From contig JAFSLX010000010.1 of NCBI GenBank assembly GCA_017448185.1, forward strand, positions 1 through 64,000: 64,000 bases of DNA, given 5' to 3'. Positions within the stretch are counted from its first letter, which is position 1. Every line of letters begins with the position of its first letter. Positions 38,576 through 45,662 of the stretch are shown piece after piece. The notes beneath the pieces were generated by a model. That model saw only the letters and a list, made by a program, of their open reading frames with translations. It was not told the DNA's origin and searched no databases. This DNA is from Bacteroidales bacterium. Lineage in GTDB: Bacteria; Bacteroidota; Bacteroidia; Bacteroidales; P3. Position numbers and translations under genes: made by a program.

Positions 38576-40156
38576 ATGAAACATTATCTGGCAATCCTAA
38601 TGTTACTGCTGTTGCCGATGGTGGCGGTGGGGCAGACGAAGAAGAGCGAACCGCTGTTCGAACAAGCGGTGGAGAAGAGCGTGTCTGGACAGCATGAAGA
38701 TGCAATCAAACTGCTACACAAAGCCATCGATATCGACCCCACCTACTCCGAAGCCTACCTGCTGCTGGGCAACCAGCATATTGCATTGAAGCAATATACC
38801 ATGGCGCATGACTGTTACAGCCACGCCCTTTCATTGGCCGAACAACGTGGCATGCTGCAGTGGACAAAGGAAGCCCGCGAAGGCATGCGCACCGCAGAAT
38901 GGCGACAACATGCCATCGACAACCCTGTTCCATTCAAGCCTATCAATCTCGGCCCCAATGTCAACACAGCCGATGACGAATACCTGCCGGCACTGACTGC
39001 CGACTACCGCATGCTGATGTTCACCCGTCGCTCACCGCGGCGCACCACCACCCAGCGCGGCCTGCCGCAAGAAGAGGACTTCTACCTGTCGCTCTACGAC
39101 ACCATGGAACTCAACTGGGGTCCAGCCCATCGCATGCCCGAACCGCTGAACAGCAACGGAAACGAAGGCGCACAGACTCTGTCGCACGACGGTCGTGTGG
39201 TTCTATTCACAGCCTGCGGCCGCAACAACGAGCCTACAGGCTGCGACATTTACATGAGCGTTCGCCATGGTGACCGCTGGGGAAAGCCTCGCAACCTCGG
39301 CGCACCGGTCAACTCCACCTATTGGGAATCGTTCCCTTCGCTCAGCATCGACGGCTACACACTATACTTTGCCTCGACGCGGCCGGGCGGTTACGGCGGC
39401 ACCGACATCTGGTGCTGCACCCTTGAAGAAGGGCGCTGGAGCCAACCACAAAACCTTGGCCCCGAAATTAATACGCCTGGCAACGAAACCGCACCCTACA
39501 TCCACTTCGACGACAAAACACTCTACTTCGCTTCCGACCATCACCTCGGCATGGGCGGCATGGACCTCTATTGCGCCAAACGAAACGAGAGTGGAAAGTG
39601 GAAAGTAGAGAACCTGGGCTACCCCATCAACACGCCCGACGACGAGAACAACCTCATCGTGGCTCCCGATGGCCGCACGGCCATCTTCAGCAGCGACCGT
39701 TATGGCGGATACGGCAAACAAGACCTCTACTCGTTCGTCATGCCTGCACCGGCACGGCCCGAACGCATCACTTTCATCGACCCTGTCATTCAGGCCGAGA
39801 ACCTGCTGACCCTGGGTGACACAGTGACACTGAACAACATCCATTTCCTTACCGGCAGCGCCCAGCTGTACGAAGCATCGATGGCAGGCCTCGACCGACT
39901 GGTCGAAGCACTGAAACGACACCCAAACCTGCGACTTGAAGTGGGTGGCCACACCGATGCCGTGGGCAGCGACGAGGATAATCTCGCTCTCAGCGAACGG
40001 CGTGCCAAGGCAGTATACGACTACCTCGTGGAACACGGCATCAACGCCGACCGCCTTGCCTACCGTGGATATGGCGAAACACGACCCATTGCCGACAACG
40101 GCACTCCAGAAGGCCGCGCCAAAAACCGACGGACCACATTGACCCCTTTACAATAA
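38576..40156 (+). CDS. Exported TPR / PD40 / OmpA-domain envelope protein
   Basis: The product is 526 residues from the ATG at 38576, chosen because it gives a clean signal peptide (MKHYLAILMLLLLPMVAVGQ). Residues about 24-110 are TPR helices (AIKLLHKAIDIDPTYSEAYL). Residues about 135-400 are a WD40-like PD40 beta-propeller with repeated blades (GRVVLFTACG, GYTLYFASTRPGGYGGTDIW, GRTAIFSSDRYGGYGKQDLY). The C-terminal 110 residues are an OmpA-like peptidoglycan-binding domain (LEVGGHTDAVGSDEDNLALS, RAKAVYDYLVEHGI). This order recalls the T9SS accessory protein PorE, though without its carboxypeptidase-like domain and without a lipobox; many other Bacteroidota proteins share it. It should anchor something to the cell wall. 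Confidence 0.88.
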   Translation: MKHYLAILMLLLLPMVAVGQTKKSEPLFEQAVEKSVSGQHEDAIKLLHKAIDIDPTYSEAYLLLGNQHIALKQYTMAHDCYSHALSLAEQRGMLQWTKEAREGMRTAEWRQHAIDNPVPFKPINLGPNVNTADDEYLPALTADYRMLMFTRRSPRRTTTQRGLPQEEDFYLSLYDTMELNWGPAHRMPEPLNSNGNEGAQTLSHDGRVVLFTACGRNNEPTGCDIYMSVRHGDRWGKPRNLGAPVNSTYWESFPSLSIDGYTLYFASTRPGGYGGTDIWCCTLEEGRWSQPQNLGPEINTPGNETAPYIHFDDKTLYFASDHHLGMGGMDLYCAKRNESGKWKVENLGYPINTPDDENNLIVAPDGRTAIFSSDRYGGYGKQDLYSFVMPAPARPERITFIDPVIQAENLLTLGDTVTLNNIHFLTGSAQLYEASMAGLDRLVEALKRHPNLRLEVGGHTDAVGSDEDNLALSERRAKAVYDYLVEHGINADRLAYRGYGETRPIADNGTPEGRAKNRRTTLTPLQ

Positions 40157-40184
40157 ATCATCCTTTTCGCCGTTATAGTTTATC

Positions 40185-40868
40185 ATGAAAAAAATAGTGG
40201 TATTGACTGGCGCGGGCATCAGCGCCGAAAGCGGTATCTCAACTTTCCGTGACAGCGACGGATTGTGGGAGCACTACCGCGTCGAAGACGTGGCCACCCA
40301 CGAGGCTTATGAACGTAATCCCGAACTGGTGCTAAACTTCTACAACGAGCGCCGTCGCCAACTTTTTGCAGCACAGCCCAACGAGGCTCACCGCCAGCTG
40401 GTGCGTTTAGAGGAGAAATACGACGTGCACATCGTCACCCAGAACATCGATGACCTGCACGAACGCGCTGGTTCAACCAACGTGCTGCACCTGCACGGTG
40501 AACTTACCAAAGGCCGTTCCGACCGCAACCCCAACCTCATCGTCGAGGTGGGCAACCGCGACATCAAGCTCGGCGACCTCGCTCCCGACGGCACGCAGCT
40601 GCGCCCACATATTGTATGGTTCGGCGAAGCTGTGCCCAACATCGAGCCTGCTGCCGCCCTCTGCGAAGAGGCCGACATCTTTGTCGTCGTGGGCACGTCG
40701 ATGGCCGTATACCCCGCCGCAGGCCTCATCCACTATGTGCAGAGCGGCGTTCCCTGCTATGTGGTCGACCCCAAGGAGGTGCCCGTCAGCCGCAAGGTCA
40801 CCTTCATCAAAGAGGTGGCCACCAAAGGAGTTACCCAATTAGTGAACCAATTGCTCAACGAACAATGA
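40185..40868 (+). CDS. Sirtuin (NAD-dependent protein deacylase) without zinc cysteines
   Basis: The product is 227 residues. It shows the Sir2 motifs GAGISAESGISTFRDSDGLW, TQNIDDLHERAG and LHLHGE (catalytic His), then FGEAVPN and VVVGTSMAVYPAAGL. Such enzymes remove acyl groups from lysines using NAD. Between LHGE and the FGE segment, where two CxxC pairs normally bind zinc, there are no cysteines, so it is a zinc-free variant. Its stop overlaps the next gene by four bases. Confidence 0.94.
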   Translation: MKKIVVLTGAGISAESGISTFRDSDGLWEHYRVEDVATHEAYERNPELVLNFYNERRRQLFAAQPNEAHRQLVRLEEKYDVHIVTQNIDDLHERAGSTNVLHLHGELTKGRSDRNPNLIVEVGNRDIKLGDLAPDGTQLRPHIVWFGEAVPNIEPAAALCEEADIFVVVGTSMAVYPAAGLIHYVQSGVPCYVVDPKEVPVSRKVTFIKEVATKGVTQLVNQLLNEQ

Positions 40869-41395
40869 AATACCTTCTTTTAGTTTTGGCCATGCTGGCC
40901 ACCCTTGCCCTGACAGGTTTGATTTTCTACCTGCTGGTGAAACGCTACTTCGACAACCAGCAGAAACAACAGTTGCTGCAGATGAAGCTCGACGAACGCC
41001 GCGAAACACTCCGCACCGTCACCCCCATCCGCCTGCAAGCGTACGAGCGCATGGCCCTCTTCCTCGAACGCATCAGTCCCAACAGCCTCGTGCTGCGCTG
41101 CTACCAGCCTGGCATGGACCTCAAGCTGCTGCAGGGTGTGATGACCAAGAATATCCGCGACGAATGGGAGCACAACCTCTCGCAGCAGGTCTACCTCAGC
41201 CCCGAACTGTGGGCCAGCATCCGCGAGGCCAAAGACGAGATGATCAACCTCGTCAACAGCAGCGCCGTCAGCCTGACCGACACCGCCGACCCCACCCGTC
41301 TGGCTGCCACCATCTTCGCCTCGGCTGCCGACCGTTCGCCTGTCGACAGCGCCCTTGATACCATGCACAACGAACTGAAAGAGCTCTTCGGATGA
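40865..41395 (+). CDS. Conserved membrane-anchored protein (DUF7935-like)
   Basis: The product is 176 residues. The ATG at 40865 overlaps the sirtuin stop (ATGA) and gives one N-terminal membrane helix (LLLVLAMLATLALTGLIFYL). A charged coiled-coil-like segment (NQQKQQLLQMKLDERRETLR) leads to a conserved block RLQAYERMALFLERISPNSL. I recall this block as DUF7935, present across Bacteroidota with unknown function; the name is from memory. It overlaps the next gene by four bases. Confidence 0.8.
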   Translation: MKYLLLVLAMLATLALTGLIFYLLVKRYFDNQQKQQLLQMKLDERRETLRTVTPIRLQAYERMALFLERISPNSLVLRCYQPGMDLKLLQGVMTKNIRDEWEHNLSQQVYLSPELWASIREAKDEMINLVNSSAVSLTDTADPTRLAATIFASAADRSPVDSALDTMHNELKELFG

Positions 41396-43086
41396 TGAGA
41401 TTTCTTAAAATACTACTTGCACTGCTACTCCTCTCCTCCTGCGCCAAACAGGGCTTCCCTTCCGGTGGTCCCAAGGACGAGACTCCACCCGTGGCCGTTG
41501 GAACACAGCCGACCAACGGCAGCCGCAACTTCGACGGCAACCAATTCTACATCGAGTTCGACGAATACGTGGTGCTCAAGGACGCATCGAACAACGTGCT
41601 TGTCTCGCCACCACTGAAGCATAAAGCAGAATACACTACCAAGGGCAAAGGTGTGCTTGTCAAACTGAACGACACCTTGCTGCCCGACGCCACCTACCTC
41701 TTCCAATTCAAGGATGCCATTGCCGACTTCAACGAAGGCAACCTCCTGCCGAGCTACGAATACGTCTTCTCGACCGGCACCACCATGGATACTCTCATGA
41801 TGGGCGGCCACGTGACGGACGCACGTGGCGGCAAGCCTTGGAAAGAGACCGTCACCGTAGTGGCCTACGACACCACCGCATCCGATACCGCCGCCCTTGA
41901 AGGCCAGCCCCGATTCGTCACCCGATGCGACAAACGCGGACACTTCTCCTTCCACAACCTCCCCGGAGGCAGCTACCGAATCGTCGCTTTCGAGGACAAA
42001 AACCGCAACCTGCGCCTCGACAACGACGAGCCTGTGGCATGGCTCGACAAGCCTCTCACCACCGTCGACAGCATCGACACCAACCGTACCGCCACCCTGC
42101 GAATCTCGGCACCCGAAAAAAAACAGCAACGTCTGATGAAAGGCGAATTCACCGAAAAAGGACGCATCATCGTTGTCACCCAGCTACCCATGCAGCAACC
42201 ACAAGTGAGCGGCGAAGCCGTCGAATGGCGGCTCAACCCACGGCGCGACACGCTTACCCTCTGGTGCCTCAACCCCAACTGCGACTCCACACGGCTCATC
42301 CTACGCGACGAAGGATTGAACGACACTCTCAACCTTCGCTACCGTGCCCAAAAACCCAAAAGGAACAGTCACTTTGGCAACACCAATGCCACCACCGCAC
42401 AGCCCCTCATGCGCGCCCTCTGCAGTGGCAACAGCGCCTTCTACGACGACCTGCGCCTCTCATTCCGTACACCCATCGCCAAAATGGCCGACAGCGCACA
42501 GGCCGAAATCCTCAACCTGAAAGACAGCACCCTCAGCCTCTGCCCACTGACGCTCGACAGCAACCGGATGCAGGCCCGGCTCACGACCACGCTCCAGTCA
42601 GGCGTGGAATACCGCGTCCGCCTGCACAGCGGACTCTTCACCGACCTCTACGGCAACACGACCGACAGCCTGACCTTCAGCCTCACACCGCGCGACTACG
42701 GTACACTCACCCTGCATATCGAAAACCTGACGGGCACCGACCTCGTCATCGAAGTGCTCGACAAACGCGACACCGTCGTCCAGAGTTCCAAACTCCAGGC
42801 CCCGAATTCCGAACTCCGCTTCTCACACCTCGTCGGCGGCGACTACCGCCTGCGTGCCGTCCTCGACCGCAACAACGACGGCCGTTGGACCCCCGGCGAC
42901 TACCGCGCACAGCGCCAACCCGAGGAGACCATCCTCTTCGACAAAACCCTGCAGCTGCGCGAAAAATGGGAGATGGAGGAACGCTGGACCGTCGGCAAAC
43001 CCGCCACGACTCCCGTCAAAGGCAAACGCCTCAATTTCCAAAACCGCCTCAACGGAAACCCATCCGAACTGAGGAGCATCAAATAA
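41392..43086 (+). CDS. Ig-like domain lipoprotein
   Basis: The product is 564 residues. The N-terminus is a lipoprotein signal (MMRFLKILLALLLLSSCAKQ, lipidated Cys17). Residues about 30-130 form a Big_5 (SbsA-like) Ig-like domain that begins GGPKDETPPVAVGTQP and continues NQFYIEFDEYVVLKDASNNV. A second beta region with carboxypeptidase-regulatory-like features (FSFHNLPGGSYRIVAFEDKN) follows, and another beta domain at the end (HLVGGDYRLRAVLDRNNDGR). It is probably on the outer membrane. A 411-residue Arg/Pro-rich open frame on the same strand is only its shadow. The gene is followed by hairpin repeat copy 2. Confidence 0.9.
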   Translation: MMRFLKILLALLLLSSCAKQGFPSGGPKDETPPVAVGTQPTNGSRNFDGNQFYIEFDEYVVLKDASNNVLVSPPLKHKAEYTTKGKGVLVKLNDTLLPDATYLFQFKDAIADFNEGNLLPSYEYVFSTGTTMDTLMMGGHVTDARGGKPWKETVTVVAYDTTASDTAALEGQPRFVTRCDKRGHFSFHNLPGGSYRIVAFEDKNRNLRLDNDEPVAWLDKPLTTVDSIDTNRTATLRISAPEKKQQRLMKGEFTEKGRIIVVTQLPMQQPQVSGEAVEWRLNPRRDTLTLWCLNPNCDSTRLILRDEGLNDTLNLRYRAQKPKRNSHFGNTNATTAQPLMRALCSGNSAFYDDLRLSFRTPIAKMADSAQAEILNLKDSTLSLCPLTLDSNRMQARLTTTLQSGVEYRVRLHSGLFTDLYGNTTDSLTFSLTPRDYGTLTLHIENLTGTDLVIEVLDKRDTVVQSSKLQAPNSELRFSHLVGGDYRLRAVLDRNNDGRWTPGDYRAQRQPEETILFDKTLQLREKWEMEERWTVGKPATTPVKGKRLNFQNRLNGNPSELRSIK

Positions 43087-43129
43087 AACATCCTTATCGC
43101 AACGCCCGTTGTCCGCTCGATGGACCCCT

Positions 43130-43197
43130 GTTGTTCAGTTGTTGTTCAGTGCCACACTGAACAACAACTGAACAACAACTGAACAACGACCGAACAA
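43130..43197. repeat. Hairpin repeat of the TTGTTCAGTCG family, copy 2
   Basis: Perfect 22-base arms (43130-43151 and 43155-43176) around a CCA loop, built of TTGTTCAGTTG units; two more units run on to 43197, ending in a variant CGACCGAACAA like the outer arm of copy 1. It lies between two genes of the same direction. No T-tract follows directly. Confidence 0.93.
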
Positions 43198-43297
43198 ATG
43201 CATTCCCAAGCCCTGATGAGGGGGATTTTTACGCGGTGGCACAATATTTGCCGCAGCGAGCCGTTAATAGCATTATAATTCAATCAACTATCCCACA

Positions 43298-44647
43298 ATG
43301 CAGAAGAAACTACTCTCGGGCCTTTTCTGGGTGCTGCTGGCCAACCTGCTGGTCAAGCCGTTCTGGATTCTCGGTATCGAGGTGGGGGTGCAGAATACCG
43401 TGGGAAACGAGGCCTATGGTTTCTACCACGCACTGTTGAGTTTCAGTTACATCTTCAATATCCTGCTCGACCTCGGGGTAACCAACTTCAACACCCGCAA
43501 CATCGCACAGCATCCGCAACTGATACAGAAGCACCTGAGCGGCATACTCGGCATCAAGATGTGTCTGCTGGGGCTCTATCTGGTGGTCACCTTCACCGCC
43601 GGGCTGCTGATGGGCTATGGGAGCAGGGAGTTCGGCCTGCTGGCGCTGCTGACGCTCTGCCAGGCCCTCAACTCGCTGATACTCTATCTGCGCAGCAACT
43701 TCGAGGGCCTGATGCTATTCAAGTGGGACAGCCTCTTCTCGGTGCTCGACCGCGTGCTGATGATTGTGATTTGCGGGTTCCTGCTGTGGGGACCGCATTT
43801 TTCAATCTTTGAATTCCAATTCTCGATTTACCATTTCGTCTATGCCCAGCTGATTGCCTATGGCATCACGGCAGCGCTGGCATTCACGGTGATAGCACGC
43901 AAGGCAAGATTACGCCGCCTGCGGTGGGACCGCCGCTTCTTCCTCGTCATCCTGCGCAAGAGTGCACCGTTCGCTCTGCTGGTGCTGCTGATGGCCTCGT
44001 ACAACCGCATCGACCCCATACTGCTGCGCCGCATGGCGGGCGATGCCGACGCGGGCATATACGCCGGAGCCTTCCGCCTGCTCGACGCGCTGACCATGGT
44101 CTGCTACCTTGTCAGCGTTCCGCTGCTACCTGTGTTTTCGAAAATTTGCAAGGAAATAAAAAACACATCGGCCCACGCTCAACTTACAGATGCACTGAGG
44201 CTTGTCTTCTGGCCTTTGATGTGTTTCGCTATTGGCTGCGCAGTGGCTTGCACATTGTTGGCCGAACCGCTGATGAACCTGCTGTATCATGGCAACGGGC
44301 TACCTTACGTGCCTGTGTTCAAGGTAATTATCTTCGGACTTGTTCCCATCGGCATCACATACATCTTCGGCACTCTGCTCACCGCCGGCGGCCACCTGCG
44401 ACAGCTCAACCTTTTCGCAGCCACATCGCTGGTGCTCAACGTGGTGATGAACCTCGTGCTGATACCGCATTTCGGGGCCACAGGATCGGCCTGGGCAAGC
44501 CTCACCGCCCAAAGCTTCATGGCCGTTGCCCAACTGATGCTGGCCATCCACCTGTTCCACCTGCCGATGGCGGCATTCCTTCCCCCGTCGCCACACAATA
44601 TTTGTAGAAACATATCGTTACTATTAAAACAACAAACTAAAGAATAA
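43298..44647 (+). CDS. Oligosaccharide flippase-type (MOP superfamily) membrane protein
   Basis: The product is 449 residues with about 12-14 membrane segments. The N-terminus (LLSGLFWVLLANLLVKPFWI, NEAYGFYHALLSFSYIF, DLGVTNFNTRNIA) fits the Wzx-like polysaccharide flippases, which turn lipid-linked sugars across the inner membrane. The central SAPFALLVLLMASYNRIDPI segment and RRMAGDADAGIYAGAFRLLD are typical of that superfamily. There are no glycosyltransferase genes nearby, so the cargo is unknown. It ends three bases before fabD. Confidence 0.88.
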   Translation: MQKKLLSGLFWVLLANLLVKPFWILGIEVGVQNTVGNEAYGFYHALLSFSYIFNILLDLGVTNFNTRNIAQHPQLIQKHLSGILGIKMCLLGLYLVVTFTAGLLMGYGSREFGLLALLTLCQALNSLILYLRSNFEGLMLFKWDSLFSVLDRVLMIVICGFLLWGPHFSIFEFQFSIYHFVYAQLIAYGITAALAFTVIARKARLRRLRWDRRFFLVILRKSAPFALLVLLMASYNRIDPILLRRMAGDADAGIYAGAFRLLDALTMVCYLVSVPLLPVFSKICKEIKNTSAHAQLTDALRLVFWPLMCFAIGCAVACTLLAEPLMNLLYHGNGLPYVPVFKVIIFGLVPIGITYIFGTLLTAGGHLRQLNLFAATSLVLNVVMNLVLIPHFGATGSAWASLTAQSFMAVAQLMLAIHLFHLPMAAFLPPSPHNICRNISLLLKQQTKE

Positions 44648-44650
44648 TAA

Positions 44651-45529
44651 ATGAAAGCATACGTATTTCCCGGCCAGGGAGCCCAGTTTGTGGGCATGGG
44701 CAAGAACCTTTACGACGGCAACGAAGAGTGCCGCGCCATGTTCGAGAAAGCCAACGAGATTATCGGCTTCCGCATCACCGACCTGATGTTCGCCGGCACA
44801 CCGGAAGACCTGAAACAAACCAAGGTGACGCAGCCCGCCATCTTCCTGCACTCGGTGATTCTGGCCAAATATATGGGCGAGAACTTCAAACCCGACATGG
44901 TGGGAGGCCATTCGCTGGGCGAATTCTCGGCCTTGGTCGCCGCCGGAGCCATGAGCTTTGAGGACGGCCTGCGTCTGGTCATAGCCCGCGCCAACGCCAT
45001 GCAGAAATGCTGCGAGAAAACCCCGTCGACCATGGCCGCCGTGCTGAAACTCGACGACAAAACGGTCGAAGACATCTGTGCAAGCATCGACGGCGAAGTC
45101 GTCGTACCAGCCAACTACAACTGCCCAGGCCAGCTGGTCATCAGCGGAAGCAACGAGGGGGTAGCCCGTGCCTGCGAGAAGGTGAAAGAGGTGAAAGGCA
45201 AAGCCCTGCCGCTGGCGGTGGGTGGCGCATTCCACAGCCCTCTGATGGAACCTGCACGCGTTGAGCTGGCCGAAGCCATTGAGCGCACCGAATTCCACAA
45301 GCCCGTTTGTCCCTGCTACCAGAACGTCGACACCCAGCCGCATAGCGACCCCGCCGAAATCAAGAAGAACCTGCTCATGCAGCTCACCTCGCCCGTGCGT
45401 TGGACCGCCACCGTGCAGAACATGATGAAAGATGGCGCCGACGAATTCATCGAGGTAGGCCCCGGCACCGCCCTGCAAGGCATGGTGAAGCGTGTCGATG
45501 CCAACGCCAACGCCCACTCTGCCGAATGA
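44651..45529 (+). CDS. fabD: Malonyl-CoA:ACP transacylase
   Basis: The product is 292 residues. It moves malonyl groups from CoA to acyl carrier protein to start fatty acid elongation. Signatures: AYVFPGQGAQFVGMGKNLY, the active-site GGHSLGEFSALVAAGA with Ser88, the Arg/Ala substrate segment IARANAMQK and the His in VGGAFHSPLM. It follows the flippase gene by three bases and ends before a strong terminator. Confidence 0.97.
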   Translation: MKAYVFPGQGAQFVGMGKNLYDGNEECRAMFEKANEIIGFRITDLMFAGTPEDLKQTKVTQPAIFLHSVILAKYMGENFKPDMVGGHSLGEFSALVAAGAMSFEDGLRLVIARANAMQKCCEKTPSTMAAVLKLDDKTVEDICASIDGEVVVPANYNCPGQLVISGSNEGVARACEKVKEVKGKALPLAVGGAFHSPLMEPARVELAEAIERTEFHKPVCPCYQNVDTQPHSDPAEIKKNLLMQLTSPVRWTATVQNMMKDGADEFIEVGPGTALQGMVKRVDANANAHSAE

Positions 45530-45587
45530 TCCACACATAAAAGGAATTGGGAATCAGTTAATTTTACAAAAAATATCAATTATTTAA

Positions 45588-45617
45588 ATCCCGACTTTGG
45601 TGAGTCGGGATTTTTTT
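45588..45617 (+). terminator. Terminator of the fabD unit
   Basis: ATCCCGACT (45588-45596) pairs perfectly with AGTCGGGAT (45603-45611) around a TTGGTG loop and runs into seven T. It is a textbook intrinsic terminator on the + strand. It overlaps the next promoter. Confidence 0.93.
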
Positions 45618-45626
45618 GTATCTTTG
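45596..45626 (+). promoter_or_regulatory. Promoter of the caspase-CHASE2-CHAT operon
   Basis: TTTG (45596-45599) and TATCTTTG (45619-45626) are exactly 19 bases apart, a perfect Bacteroidota consensus. The -33 box lies at the stem-loop edge of the fabD terminator, and the terminator T-tract fills the spacer. The -7 box is 37 bases before the ATG at 45663. Confidence 0.9.
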
Positions 45627-45662
45627 CATTCTTGATTGACACAAAGATAAAAACATTACAAT

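Noticed and set aside
41925..43160. 411-residue Arg/Pro/His-rich frame within the Ig-like lipoprotein gene
   Set aside because: It is the +1 or +2 shadow of a G+C-rich gene with a convincing lipoprotein product; no domain is visible.
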